Below are positions 16,404 to 25,590 of a stretch of DNA of 64,000 nucleotides, in pieces (positions within the stretch are counted from its first letter, which is position 1; each line of letters starts with the position of its first letter). The position numbers and the translations under genes were made by a program. The stretch spans positions 62,001 to 126,000 of the forward strand of contig CAWHVV010000010.1 of the NCBI GenBank assembly GCA_963832945.1. The letters run 5' to 3'. Under the pieces are notes generated by a model that was not told the origin of the DNA, did no database searches, and saw only the letters and a program-made list of their open reading frames with translations. Source of the DNA: JAFEDN01 sp963832945 (GTDB lineage: Bacteria > Pseudomonadota > Gammaproteobacteria > Coxiellales > Coxiellaceae).

Positions 16404-17672
16404 TCAGCAAATTTTGTTTTTAAAAAAATCAACCACTGAAGATAACGGTACCGCATTCTGCTCACCGGTAACCAGATTTTTGATAGTGGCTTGTTGAGCG
16501 GCCAATTCAGATTCGCCCAGAATAACCGCTGCAAGAGCCCCGCTTTTATCGGCAGCCTTTAGCTGGCTTTTTAAACTGCCGTCCCCACAATGGGTAATAA
16601 TCTGCAACGATAGAAAAGCGCTGCGTAACTCTTCCGCTAACAAAATCCCCCGTTCTTTCGCGCCTTCGCCCATCAGCGCTAAATAAACAGTGGGCAGTTT
16701 TTTTTGCTCATTCCCGAAAGACGCTAACAATAGCACTAAACGTTCGAGGCCGCAGGCAAAGCCAATCGCGGGAGTAGGCCGTCCACCCAGGTCTGCCACC
16801 AGGCGGTTATATCGGCCACCCGCGCAGACCGTACCCTGCGCGCCCAATTCAGTGGTAATCCATTCAAATACCGTCAGTTCATAGTAGTCCAGCCCGCGCA
16901 CCAGTCGAGGGTTAATGGTGTATTGGACTCCGGCAGCATCCAACAGGCGGCGCAGACCATCAAAGTGCTGCCGGGAGGGGGGATCCAAATGTTCCAGTAA
17001 ATTGGGGGCAGCCCGGTTTAAATCTATCATTACTGGATTTTTACTGTCCAGAATACGCAAAGGATTGGTTACCAGCCGCCGCTGGCTGTCTTCATCGAGT
17101 AAATCGTAATGTTGATGATAAAAATTCACTAACCGTTCGCGGTAGAGTGCACGAACCGCGCTAGTACCCAGACAATTTATTTGCAGCTCAATCTGGCCGG
17201 TCAATCCCAGTTGAGTGAGCAGGCGCTGCCCCAGCAGGATAATTTCCGCATCGATATCCGGCCCCCCCATGCCATAAGCTTCAACGCCAAAGTGATGAAA
17301 CTGACGATAACGGCCTTTTTGCGGACGCTCGTGGCGAAACATCGGTCCTAAATACCATAATCGCTGTACCTGATTATAAAACAGACCATGCTGAATACCG
17401 GCGCGTACGCAACTGGCGGTGCCTTCCGGGCGCAAACTTAAACTGTCACCGTTGCGATCGGTGAAAGTGTACATTTCTTTTTCGACAATGTCAGTGGCGT
17501 CGCCAATTCCGCGGGCGAATAACGCGGTTTGCTCCATGACCGGAAAACGAATTTCCCGATAACCATAGCGTGTTGACAGATCTCTGCAAATGGCTTCGAT
17601 TTGTTGCCACCAGGGCGTTTGTTCCGGAAGTATATCGTTCATCCCCCGAACAGCTTGCAGTGCTTCAGTCAA
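16404..17672 (-). CDS. hisS: Histidyl-tRNA synthetase
   Basis: The 422-aa class II synthetase charges tRNA-His. Motif 2 (MFRHERPQKGRYRQFHHFG, residues near 110), the histidine-binding LVRGLDYYELTVFEW (near 260) and AGGRYNRLVADLGG followed by motif 3 (AIGFACGLERL) are all present; the C-terminal anticodon-binding domain follows. Length is normal. It is upstream of yfgM with a 16-bp gap and 10 bp after rodZ, consistent with one operon. ispG, which usually lies between rodZ and hisS, is absent. Confidence 0.96.
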   Translation of the reverse strand: MTEALQAVRGMNDILPEQTPWWQQIEAICRDLSTRYGYREIRFPVMEQTALFARGIGDATDIVEKEMYTFTDRNGDSLSLRPEGTASCVRAGIQHGLFYNQVQRLWYLGPMFRHERPQKGRYRQFHHFGVEAYGMGGPDIDAEIILLGQRLLTQLGLTGQIELQINCLGTSAVRALYRERLVNFYHQHYDLLDEDSQRRLVTNPLRILDSKNPVMIDLNRAAPNLLEHLDPPSRQHFDGLRRLLDAAGVQYTINPRLVRGLDYYELTVFEWITTELGAQGTVCAGGRYNRLVADLGGRPTPAIGFACGLERLVLLLASFGNEQKKLPTVYLALMGEGAKERGILLAEELRSAFLSLQIITHCGDGSLKSQLKAADKSGALAAVILGESELAAQQATIKNLVTGEQNAVPLSSVVDFFKNKIC

Positions 17673-17682
17673 CTATTTACCC

Positions 17683-18507
17683 TCATTCCGCGGAACTGGC
17701 GCGCGGAACCGGCAATCGCGTTCCGGAGGTGTGGGAGCGGGTTCTGCCAGAATCTTTCAAATCACTGGGTTGCAGGATACTTTGATCATTGGCGGCTTGC
17801 GGTGCTGGTGTAGTAACCGGCTGCGCGGGTTCAGCCTTGACTACAGGAGCGGGCGTGTTGTTCGAGGACTGCTGCACGACCCTGGGCGTGCGTGCAGGAG
17901 TAGAAGTAGAAACAGGAGCAGGGAGAACGGGTGCAGATGAAGGTACCGGTGCAGGCGTAGGTGTCGGAGCGGGTGTGGGCGTGGACGCTGGCGCGGCAGA
18001 CTGAGGGGCCAGCGCAGAGGATTGTGGCTGAATCGGCACCACAGTTGATGTTCCGGCATCGGACTTGCCCGAAGGTGCAGAGGGGCCTTTCCACCACATG
18101 ACTACCAAACCAATCAGGATAATGATCACGAAGATACTGATCCACAACAACACATTCGAATGTTGGCGTTGCGATTCAACAGGCTGATAAACAGGATTGG
18201 ACCGTTCATCCAGCTTCAGGGCGTTTTTGGGCGGCGCAAAATCCATGGAAACATTATTGATAGTGGGTAAAATTTGAGCCTGGGGAATTCCCAATAATTG
18301 CGCATAAGACATGATGTAGCCACGGGCATAAGCGCGCGCCGACATACGACTATAATCATCGTGCTCAATGTCTTCGATAAACTGAGCGCTTAAACACAGC
18401 CGGGCGGCGACATCGATCACTGACATGCCCTTTTCCTGGCGCACAGTTTTCAGCAGAGTTCCAGGTGTCGTTCCCGAGGGAGTTGAATTCAGAGTGGGTT
18501 CTATCAT
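17683..18507 (-). CDS. rodZ: RodZ-like cytoskeletal/cell-shape protein, short form
   Basis: The 274-aa protein has an N-terminal HTH (GTLLKTVRQEKGMSVIDVAA, then LCLSAQFIEDIEHDDYSRM), a membrane helix (NVLLWISIFVIIILIGLVVMWW in part, about residues 120-142) and a long periplasmic Pro/Ala/Thr/Ser-rich linker. RodZ couples MreB to the wall-synthesis machinery. The usual C-terminal DUF4115 beta domain is not seen; the protein ends in low-complexity sequence, so it is a shortened form. Position between rlmN and hisS supports the assignment. Confidence 0.85.
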   Translation of the reverse strand: MIEPTLNSTPSGTTPGTLLKTVRQEKGMSVIDVAARLCLSAQFIEDIEHDDYSRMSARAYARGYIMSYAQLLGIPQAQILPTINNVSMDFAPPKNALKLDERSNPVYQPVESQRQHSNVLLWISIFVIIILIGLVVMWWKGPSAPSGKSDAGTSTVVPIQPQSSALAPQSAAPASTPTPAPTPTPAPVPSSAPVLPAPVSTSTPARTPRVVQQSSNNTPAPVVKAEPAQPVTTPAPQAANDQSILQPSDLKDSGRTRSHTSGTRLPVPRASSAE

Positions 18508-18534
18508 GGAAATTTTCCTATGGTGTAAGATGAG

Positions 18535-19575
18535 TTATTCTAGTGTATACAATTTTTTACGTCCAGTGCGATCCGTAAATTGGCCGGCGAGTTGTCCGCA
18601 GGCGCCATCGATGTCGTTTCCGCGAGTGCGGCGCACCCAGGCAGGAATTCCGGCATCGATCAGGCTGAACTGAAAATGCGCGATTGTTGCCGGGTCCGAA
18701 CATTGATAAGCCGTTCCGGGGAATGGGTTGAAGGGAATCAGGTTAACCTTGCAGCGCATGTCCGTCAGTAATTCAATTAATTCACGCGCATGCTGCGGCT
18801 GATCATTGACGCCTGCAAGCATAACGTACTCAAACAGGACAGTTTGTTTTGAGCGCCTGGGGAAATATTCCCGGCAAATCGGCATCAAAATTTCCAGCGG
18901 GTATTTTTTATTCAATGGCACCAATTGGGAACGCAACGCATTGTTGGGGGCATGCAGGGATACGGCTAGCGAAACCGGGCTATCCTGGCGCAGACGCTCC
19001 ATTGCCGGCGCTAATCCCGCCGTGCTCACCGTTACACGATATTTGGATAAACCGTAAGCGCAGTCATCCAGCATCAAATCCAGGGCCGCGACCACGGCAT
19101 CATAATTTAATAATGGCTCGCCCATACCCATCATGACCACATTGGTGATTTTGGGTACACGCGACAACGCCCACCACAGCTGGCCAATAATTTCCGCAGT
19201 AGTGAGATTACGATTAAAGCCCGCCTGAGCAGTCGCGCAAAAGCGGCAATTTAAACCGCATCCGACCTGGGAAGAAATACACAAAGTCCCCCGACGTTCC
19301 TCCGGCAAGTATACGGTTTCAATCGCGTTGCCATCTTCCAGTTTTAATAGCCACTTTAATGTGCCATCCTCCGCGCGCTGCTCCTGAATCAACGCAGGGA
19401 CGGAGACGGTGGTCAGGGACTCCAGTTTGGCGCGCAGACGCTGATTCAGGGTGGACATCTGCACGACATCAAGGGCCCGCTTCTGGTGAATCCATTGGAT
19501 GAGCGAACGGGCTCTCGCAGGTGGTTCATCTAAAGTTTCTAAAAAAACGGCCATCGCTCTGCGGTTTAAGCTCAT
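18535..19575 (-). CDS. rlmN: 23S rRNA/tRNA adenine-C2 methyltransferase RlmN
   Basis: This radical-SAM enzyme methylates A2503 of 23S rRNA and A37 of some tRNAs. The radical-SAM triad CGLNCRFC (C-x3-C-x2-C) is present, with VVMMGMGEPLLNYD and the C-terminal catalytic Cys in NDIDGACGQL. The ATG at 19573-19575 (MSLNRRAM) gives 346 aa and avoids overlap with ndk, whose stop is at 19589; MAVFLETL seven codons later is an alternative. pilF (pilW), often next to rlmN, is not present. Confidence 0.94.
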   Translation of the reverse strand: MSLNRRAMAVFLETLDEPPARARSLIQWIHQKRALDVVQMSTLNQRLRAKLESLTTVSVPALIQEQRAEDGTLKWLLKLEDGNAIETVYLPEERRGTLCISSQVGCGLNCRFCATAQAGFNRNLTTAEIIGQLWWALSRVPKITNVVMMGMGEPLLNYDAVVAALDLMLDDCAYGLSKYRVTVSTAGLAPAMERLRQDSPVSLAVSLHAPNNALRSQLVPLNKKYPLEILMPICREYFPRRSKQTVLFEYVMLAGVNDQPQHARELIELLTDMRCKVNLIPFNPFPGTAYQCSDPATIAHFQFSLIDAGIPAWVRRTRGNDIDGACGQLAGQFTDRTGRKKLYTLE

Positions 19576-19588
19576 GAGATTCAATGAA

Positions 19589-20020
19589 TTATTCACAGAT
19601 TTTGCAAATCTCTTCGGATTTGAAAAAGAAACTGATTTCCTGTTGCGCAGTAGCGGCACTATCTGACCCGTGAACGGCGTTGGCGTCAATTGATTCAGCA
19701 AAATCAGCGCGAATAGTACCGGCGGATGCCTTTTTGGGATCGGTATCCCCCATTAGCTGGCGGTTTTTAGCAATGGCATTTTCACCGCGGAGAACCTGGA
19801 TCATCACCGGGCCCTGAATCATGAATTTTACCAGGTCATTAAAAAAAGGACGCTGACGATGAACGGCGTAAAAATCTTCCGCTTCCCCCTTGCGTAAATG
19901 CAGCATTTTCGCCGCCACAATTTTTAAACCCGCATTTTCAAATCGCGAGTAAATCTGACCGATGACATTTTTCGCCACCGCGTCCGGTTTAATAATAGAT
20001 AACGTTTCTTCAATTGCCAT
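19589..20020 (-). CDS. ndk: Nucleoside diphosphate kinase
   Basis: The 143-aa enzyme transfers phosphate among nucleoside triphosphates. Hallmarks are TLSIIKPDAVAKN at the N-terminus, MGDTDPKKASAGTIRADFA and the active-site histidine in NAVHGSDS (near residue 118). Normal length. It is first in the ndk-rlmN-rodZ-hisS-yfgM run on the minus strand. A family-1 element (copy D) lies 87 bp upstream and could affect its promoter. Confidence 0.97.
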   Translation of the reverse strand: MAIEETLSIIKPDAVAKNVIGQIYSRFENAGLKIVAAKMLHLRKGEAEDFYAVHRQRPFFNDLVKFMIQGPVMIQVLRGENAIAKNRQLMGDTDPKKASAGTIRADFAESIDANAVHGSDSAATAQQEISFFFKSEEICKICE

Positions 20021-20106
20021 AAATTTCTCCTCAAGTTTCGTGCATTTGGAAGCCGAATATGATAATATACTTTAGTTTATACGGCAAATTATAATACTCA
20101 TTCACA

Positions 20107-20260
20107 CAGGAGTTCCCGCTGAAGGGAACTCTCCTTACGCGATGGGGGATCGCAAGGGGGAGAATCGCGATTCGCCCCCTTCATTCCGAGCAATCGGCTT
20201 TGCCGATGCGCAGGATATAAACAAGGAAGCCATGGACGCTGTACTCAGCGGGAATGGCTG
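20107..20260 (+). mobile_element. Family-1 palindromic element, copy D (154 bp, 9-bp target duplication)
   Basis: Ends CAGGAGTTCCCGCTGA and GCGGGAATGGCTG are flanked by TCATTCACA on both sides (20098-20106 and 20261-20269), a perfect 9-bp duplication. It is shorter than copies A and F because the AT-rich left module is missing; instead the left end forms its own hairpin (GGAGTTCCC...GGGAACTCTCC). The core hairpin is present. Confidence 0.9.
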
Positions 20261-20302
20261 TCATTCACAGTTGCCTCACAAAATTTAAATCACGTCAAAT
20301 GG

Positions 20303-21901
20303 ATGGAACCTATGACAACTTTAACCAGCCTCCCCTTTATCCTGTTCGTGGTAGTGGTGGTCACCGCTATAGCCGAGAATATTAACGTTCCTTATCCTTT
20401 ACTGCTTGTCATCGCCGGGCTGATTGTGGGTTTTGTTCCCAATATTCCCAGCTGGCATCCGCCCAGCGATATCGTCCTCGCCTTATTTTTACCGCCGATC
20501 CTGTTTTCAGCCGCGCGGCTGATTTCCTGGCAGGACGTCAAACAGCATATTACCGTAATTACTTCTCTCTCGGTATTTCTGGTGTTATTTTCAGCGATGG
20601 CCATCGCCTGCGTCTTGTGCTGGGTAATTCCCGGCGTTCATTTCGCGACGGGTTTAATTTTAGGCGCGATTATTGCTCCCACCGACGTGATTGCTGCCAA
20701 CAGCATTCTCACCAAAATGAACGTGCCACGGCATATCACTCGCACCATTAAAGTCGAAAGTCTGTTCAATGATGCCTGTGGCATCGTATTATATAAGACC
20801 GCTTTATTACTGGTTGTGGGGCATACCTTAACATTACCGGCCATCAGCCATGAAATCCTTTTTATCGGCGCCGGCGGTATAGCGATCGGCCTGCTTTTCG
20901 CTTACATTTCCGGTATTATTATCAAGCAATTCCTGAGCCATTCCGAAAATCATCTGCCCATTATTATGAGCCTGATCCTTGCCTACGTCGCTTACTGGTT
21001 TGCTGAAAAGTTGGGGGCCTCCGGCGTGCTGGCTGTGGTTGCCGCCGGGTTGTATCACAAGCGCACCGAGCGCTCGGTTAGCGCCGGTATCCGCCTGGCG
21101 GAAAAGACTGTCTGGGACACACTGATCTTTTTTCTAAATGGTTTAATATTTATTAGTATCGGCACGGAATTTCCCACCTATTTTCGCAGTGTCAGTTATG
21201 TGCCATTGGAGGAGTTAATATTTTTTTCAGTCTCCACTATTATTAGTTTATTTCTATTGCGGGTACTGTGGGTGGCGGTGACCATCGCGATAGATCAATT
21301 TCTCTGGCAACGCCGTAGCGGTCATCGCGGTCATATGCTGATTTCCTGGAAAAAAACTTTTATCGTCTCATGGGCGGGAATGCGTGGTTTGGTGTCCCTG
21401 GCTCTGGCTGTGGCTCTTCCCGCGTTGCCGACCCACGATCCCATGCTGCCCATGCGCGATCTCATCATATTTTTGACGGTTATTACTATTTTATTTACTC
21501 TGCTGGTGCAAGGCTTGACTCTGCAGCCGCTGATCAAACTGCTCGCCGTTAGCAAAAATCACGAAGAAGAAGTTAAAAAAATGCGCGATATTTATAAGCA
21601 ACTGACCGAAGAGGCGCTCATCCATATTAATTCCGGTGATCATAATCCCCTCCAGCACGAAACCGGAAGCGCCACGGAAATTGTAAAAACCCACTATAAT
21701 AACCGTCTTCGCCATACATTGTCGCCTACCCATCACCCTCAGCACCAAAAACATGCGGAATCCATGCTCACACGCATGGTGCAATTTGAAAGGGATTTAT
21801 TATTGAAAATGCGTGAAAAGGGCGAAATCAGCGAAGAACTGTATCTGAAAATTTTACTAAAACTCGACCGTGACGAAGTCAGTTTCTCCACTTACAAATA
21901 A
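20303..21901 (+). CDS. CPA1 family Na+/H+ antiporter
   Basis: The 532-aa inner-membrane protein has about twelve hydrophobic segments and a hydrophilic C-terminal tail of about 120 residues. The ion-binding Asn-Asp pair typical of electroneutral CPA1 exchangers lies in VESLFNDACGIVLY (near residue 155), with APTDVIAANSIL before it and GMRGLVSLALAVALP near 360. It should exchange Na+ (or K+) for H+ and help pH or salt homeostasis. ATG 20303 (MEPMTTL) or the codon for the second Met are both possible starts. It stands alone, with dac following after 49 bp. Confidence 0.9.
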   Translation: MEPMTTLTSLPFILFVVVVVTAIAENINVPYPLLLVIAGLIVGFVPNIPSWHPPSDIVLALFLPPILFSAARLISWQDVKQHITVITSLSVFLVLFSAMAIACVLCWVIPGVHFATGLILGAIIAPTDVIAANSILTKMNVPRHITRTIKVESLFNDACGIVLYKTALLLVVGHTLTLPAISHEILFIGAGGIAIGLLFAYISGIIIKQFLSHSENHLPIIMSLILAYVAYWFAEKLGASGVLAVVAAGLYHKRTERSVSAGIRLAEKTVWDTLIFFLNGLIFISIGTEFPTYFRSVSYVPLEELIFFSVSTIISLFLLRVLWVAVTIAIDQFLWQRRSGHRGHMLISWKKTFIVSWAGMRGLVSLALAVALPALPTHDPMLPMRDLIIFLTVITILFTLLVQGLTLQPLIKLLAVSKNHEEEVKKMRDIYKQLTEEALIHINSGDHNPLQHETGSATEIVKTHYNNRLRHTLSPTHHPQHQKHAESMLTRMVQFERDLLLKMREKGEISEELYLKILLKLDRDEVSFSTYK

Positions 21902-21950
21902 ATTAAATTATGTTATTATATACTCATTAATCTAAGCTTCAGAGGTTTTT

Positions 21951-23168
21951 ATGGTCTTACGTCGCGTACTTTTTGGCCTTTTTCTGGTGATTGGGAGTTA
22001 TTGCGCCTGGGCCGACACGCCCGCCCCTACCCCCAACACACCTGCCGGCGCAACTACCGCGCAAAATTTTATCCCGCAACCGCCTGACATTGATGCCAAA
22101 GCGTATATATTAGTGGACGCCAATACCGGTCAAATATTGGCTGAAAAAAATATGAACGACCGACTCGCTCCCGCCAGCCTCACCAAACTGATGACGGCTT
22201 ATGTGGTTTCCGCCGCCCTAAAACAGGGGCAGATTAAGCCCGACAGTATGGTCACCATCAGTGAAAAAGCCTGGAGAATGGGCGGTTCGAAGATGTTTAT
22301 CCGGGTAGGTTCGCAAGTCAGCGTTAAAAATCTGCTCGACGGCATTATTGTCGCTTCCGGCAATGACGCCTGTGTGGCCATAGCCGAACACGTCGCCGGC
22401 ACCGAGGATGTTTTTGTCCAGCTCATGAACGAAAACGCCGCCCGACTGGGAATGAAGAATACACATTATACTGATTCTACCGGCATGCCCGACCCCAATC
22501 ATTACTCTTCCGCTTTCGATTTGGCGACTCTTACCAGGGCCATCATCCACGATTATCCTGAAGATTATGCCTGGTATAAAAAACAATGGATCGATTTCAA
22601 TAACATTCGCCAGCCTAATCGCAACCGGTTATTATGGCGCGATCCTTCGGTGGATGGCTTAAAAACGGGTCACACCGATGACGCGGGCTTTTGCCTGGTC
22701 GCTTCCGCCTTGCGCAACGATATGCGTTTAATTTCGGTGGTGCTGGGCACTAACAGCGATACCGCCCGCACCGCGGACACCCAGGCATTATTAAACTGGG
22801 GTTATCGTTTTTATGAAACCCATAAATTGTTTAACGCCCAGCAGGCTCTTGAGGCGAAAATGCAGCCAAGGGTTTGGTTTGGCGCCAATAAATATGCCAA
22901 ACTGGGCTTCGCCGAGAATGCTTATGCAACCATTCCCACCAATAAATTCAAGCAATTGCAGGCTAACGTCGTTGTCAATAAATCATTACAGGCGCCGATC
23001 ATTAAAGGTCAGACTTACGGGAGCGTTAATGTCACTCTGAATGGTCAGCCGCTCACCTCCATCCCCGTCGTTGCATTGGAAGGAGACCCCAAAGGCGGTA
23101 TTTTCAGCCGCGCGTGGGACCACATCGCCATCCTGTTTGCAAAATGGCTGCATCTGTCGAATGGTTAA
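21951..23168 (+). CDS. dacA: D-alanyl-D-alanine carboxypeptidase (PBP5/6 family)
   Basis: The 405-aa periplasmic enzyme trims the terminal D-Ala of peptidoglycan stem peptides. There is a signal peptide (VLFGLFLVIGSYCAWA), the SxxK motif in PASLTKLMTAYV, SGN in VASGNDACVAIAEHV and KTG in GLKTGHTDDAGFCLVAS, then the PBP5 C-terminal beta domain and an amphipathic C-terminal anchor (HIAILFAKWLHL). The next gene, ybeD, overlaps its stop, as in the dacA-ybeD arrangement of enterobacteria. The symbol covers a family (dacA/dacC) that sequence alone does not separate. Confidence 0.93.
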   Translation: MVLRRVLFGLFLVIGSYCAWADTPAPTPNTPAGATTAQNFIPQPPDIDAKAYILVDANTGQILAEKNMNDRLAPASLTKLMTAYVVSAALKQGQIKPDSMVTISEKAWRMGGSKMFIRVGSQVSVKNLLDGIIVASGNDACVAIAEHVAGTEDVFVQLMNENAARLGMKNTHYTDSTGMPDPNHYSSAFDLATLTRAIIHDYPEDYAWYKKQWIDFNNIRQPNRNRLLWRDPSVDGLKTGHTDDAGFCLVASALRNDMRLISVVLGTNSDTARTADTQALLNWGYRFYETHKLFNAQQALEAKMQPRVWFGANKYAKLGFAENAYATIPTNKFKQLQANVVVNKSLQAPIIKGQTYGSVNVTLNGQPLTSIPVVALEGDPKGGIFSRAWDHIAILFAKWLHLSNG

Positions 23169-23445
23169 AAAATCTGGTAACGGCGAGTATTCCTCGCCGA
23201 TCTCATTTCCCTGTGACTTCTCGCTCAAAGTAATGGGAAAAAGCTCTGCGGAATTTGTTAACAGGGTCATTGCGATTGTACGGCAACACTTCCCGAATTT
23301 TAATGAAGCCCAATTACAAAAGCGCTTCAGCCAGTTTACCCACTATATATCGCTCACCATAACGGTTCATGCCGAAAGCCAGGAACAACTGGATAATCTA
23401 TACCGCCAATTGTCCAGCACTCCTGAGATACTGGTTGTTTTATAA
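23161..23445 (+). CDS. ybeD: YbeD/DUF493 family protein
   Basis: The 94-aa protein belongs to the DUF493 (YbeD) family, small ACT-like proteins; a regulatory role has been proposed but none is established. Characteristic parts are ISFPCDFSLKVMGKSSAEF and a C-terminal ESQEQLDNLYRQLSSTPEIL ending VVL. The ATG at 23161 overlaps the dacA stop by 8 bp and begins MVKKSGNGEYSSPISFPCDF. lipB, which normally follows ybeD in gammaproteobacteria, is absent; a family-2 element follows. Confidence 0.88.
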   Translation: MVKKSGNGEYSSPISFPCDFSLKVMGKSSAEFVNRVIAIVRQHFPNFNEAQLQKRFSQFTHYISLTITVHAESQEQLDNLYRQLSSTPEILVVL

Positions 23446-23468
23446 TCTTTTTAACGTATCCATTCTAC

Positions 23469-23592
23469 GCAGAACGTTCAATTTTGGCTCAGGTTTGACG
23501 AAAAATTGGGCGAAAAAGCGGAGCATACACAGGTATGTGAGCATTTTGAGCACAGTTTTTCGTCAAACCTGAGGCAAAAGTGGACGTTCCCC
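23469..23592. mobile_element. Family-2 palindromic element, copy 2 (possible TCTAC target duplication)
   Basis: Ends GCAGAACGTTCAATTTT and AAAAGTGGACGTTCCCC, inner arms TCAGGTTTGACGAAAAA and TTTTTCGTCAAACCTGA (17 bp, perfect). TCTAC flanks it at 23464-23468 and 23593-23597. It matches the reverse complement of 8012-8134. It lies between convergent ybeD and the L,D-transpeptidase gene, where its stem could also act as a bidirectional terminator. Confidence 0.82.
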
Positions 23593-23612
23593 TCTACAAG
23601 GTGAATAACTAG

Positions 23613-24299
23613 TTAAGAAAATTGCTGCAGGGCCTGATCGAGGCTTTGGTAGAGTGAAGCAACCCATCCGGGATGCACAGAGGCCATCTCAGGGGTGTGC
23701 CGACGGTAGTCATTCGGGGCAATAATCACCTGCACCTGTTTAACGCCGACCATGGCCACCAGGGGAAACAGCTGCTCAATCGCCGCATCGCCGATGGCGA
23801 CACATCCAATAGACCGGTTTCCGCCGTGAATGAAAATATCACCACCCAATCGATTTCTGCCGTCCTGCTTCGCTCGAAAACGGTCGAACGTGTTGGGATA
23901 ATCCAATGCCATGGACAAATCAAAATGACTGAAAGGATTCAGATGAGTGATGCGGTAGATTCCCTCAGGGACCTGGCGATCCCCTTCGTGTAATTTAGGA
24001 CCCGAACTGCCGCTCGCGGCCAGAACTGAAAATGAGCGAATCTGGATCCAGCTTTTATGCCTGGCGTCTTTCGCCCATAAATCCAGCCGCTGATTTTCCT
24101 TGAAAATAAGGAGAGCCAATTGTTTGGGTGGGAATTGCACACCAGCCTGCTGAAAAAATGGCAGTAATCTGGAACGGGCTATCTGTTCGTATCGCGCAGT
24201 CCGCGATGACTGTGGATTTACCGGCCCCGCAGCGGCAATAAAAACCCATCCGCCCAATACAATTGCTACTAATATTTTAAAATTTATGGAGTGGAACAC
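23613..24299 (-). CDS. L,D-transpeptidase family (YkuD domain) protein
   Basis: The 228-aa protein has a signal peptide or N-terminal anchor (ILVAIVLGGWVFIAAAG) and a YkuD-type catalytic region: GDRQVPEGIYRI, GGDIFIHGGNRSIGCVAIGD, where Cys in SIGC is the expected nucleophile and His in FIHGG its partner. The final part is closest in pattern to the YafK-like group. Such enzymes make or remodel L,D cross-links or attach proteins to peptidoglycan. The gene overlaps the 3' end of nhaA by 23 bp, so the two are likely co-transcribed. Confidence 0.85.
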   Translation of the reverse strand: MFHSINFKILVAIVLGGWVFIAAAGPVNPQSSRTARYEQIARSRLLPFFQQAGVQFPPKQLALLIFKENQRLDLWAKDARHKSWIQIRSFSVLAASGSSGPKLHEGDRQVPEGIYRITHLNPFSHFDLSMALDYPNTFDRFRAKQDGRNRLGGDIFIHGGNRSIGCVAIGDAAIEQLFPLVAMVGVKQVQVIIAPNDYRRHTPEMASVHPGWVASLYQSLDQALQQFS

Positions 24300-25470
24300 G
24301 ATAAATCCTCCTTAAAACCAGATACCCGAATATACCAGACAGTAGAGAACCTGTCAGTACTCCGGTTCTCACCATTGCCGCATGCAGGGAAGCGTCCTTA
24401 CCAAATTCAAATGCAAGGGTGCCCACAAACAGACTCATTGTAAAACCCACTCCCCCCAGCAGCGCAATACCGTAAATGCCCCCCGAAGAGGCTGCCGTTG
24501 GCAGCCGCGCAATTTTTGCCCGGATGGCCAGCATGGAGGAACCCCAAATCCCAACCTGTTTGCCCACCAATAAGCCCAGCGCAATTCCCATCGAGATCGG
24601 CCCGACGAAATGGCTGAGAGACATGCCCTCGAAGGAGACTCCGGCATTGGCAAATGCAAAAAGAGGCAAAATTAGAAACGCCACCCAGGGATGTAAGGAT
24701 TTGATTAATTCTCCCGCCGGTAAATAATTGGGCCGGACCCGGTCACGCAAAGGGATTGCAAAAGCGAGGGCGACTCCGGACAAAGTCGCGTGCACTCCCG
24801 ACTTTAAAACGCACAGCCACAAAATTATTCCCACGATAAAATAAGGCAAATAGCTGGTGACACGGAAACGGTTCATCAGTAACAGCACGGCTATTAATAA
24901 CAATGCCAAACATAAAGACTGCAACGAAATATCGTGAGTGTAGAATAGAGCGATAACGATCACGGCTCCAATATCATCAAAAATCGCTAACGCCATTAAA
25001 AATATCTTCAGCGATGGCGGGACTGATCGTCCCAGTAAAGATAAAATACCCAATGAAAACGCAATATCCGTCGCAGTGGGAATGGCCCAGCCTCGTAAAG
25101 CCTCGGTATTTCCCAGATTAAGCAGAATGTATATTACCCCCGGGACGACCATGCCACCCAAAGCCGCAATGGCTGGCAATATTGCCTTGGAAAAACTGTT
25201 CAATTCGCCCTCAAATAATTCCCGTTTGATTTCAAGCCCCACGAGCAGGAAAAAAATCGTCATAAAACCATCGTTGATCCACAATAAAACAGGCTTGGAG
25301 AGGACGTAATTGCCAAACTGGATACTGAAGTGAGTGTTGAAAAATTGATGGTAGTAAACATCGAGCGGTGAGTTGTCAATCACCAGAGCCAATACGGCCA
25401 TAATAAAAAGGGCGATGCCGCCGCTGGCTTCCAGATGCATGAAATTATAAATCACTCGACTCAGGCGCAC
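24277..25470 (-). CDS. nhaA: Na+/H+ antiporter NhaA
   Basis: The 397-aa inner-membrane protein matches NhaA in length and motifs: EASGGIALFIMAVLALVIDNS at the N-terminus in part, FFLLVGLEIKREL, IPTATDIAFSLGIL with the ion-binding Asp, and MALAIFDDIGAVIVIALFY with the second conserved acidic pair. It exports Na+ in exchange for protons and helps pH homeostasis. It is divergent from the 915-aa gene at 25653; the intervening 182 bp hold a solo element end, short repeats and a promoter. Confidence 0.95.
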   Translation of the reverse strand: MRLSRVIYNFMHLEASGGIALFIMAVLALVIDNSPLDVYYHQFFNTHFSIQFGNYVLSKPVLLWINDGFMTIFFLLVGLEIKRELFEGELNSFSKAILPAIAALGGMVVPGVIYILLNLGNTEALRGWAIPTATDIAFSLGILSLLGRSVPPSLKIFLMALAIFDDIGAVIVIALFYTHDISLQSLCLALLLIAVLLLMNRFRVTSYLPYFIVGIILWLCVLKSGVHATLSGVALAFAIPLRDRVRPNYLPAGELIKSLHPWVAFLILPLFAFANAGVSFEGMSLSHFVGPISMGIALGLLVGKQVGIWGSSMLAIRAKIARLPTAASSGGIYGIALLGGVGFTMSLFVGTLAFEFGKDASLHAAMVRTGVLTGSLLSGIFGYLVLRRIYRVPLHKF

Positions 25471-25531
25471 AGATTCTTCCTAAAAGATGGATGATTGAAC
25501 ACGTATAACACAAAAATACTTTAATGTACAG

Positions 25532-25590
25532 TCAGCAATTCCCGGTTACAGTATGAGTCACAGTATGACAGTCACAGTATGAGTCATTGA
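25532..25590. repeat. Solo family-1 terminal repeat and three ACAGTATGA-type tandem repeats
   Basis: The sequence CAGCAATTCCCGGT, identical to the outer end of copy F, appears alone with no element body. It is followed by three short units beginning ACAGTATGA (12, 14 and 12 bp). This may be the trace of an excised or mostly deleted element. It lies just before the promoter at 25587. Confidence 0.6.

Noticed and set aside
25545..25590. Short repeats considered as a CRISPR fragment
   Set aside because: Units are only 12-14 bp and not separated by unique spacers, and there are no cas genes.
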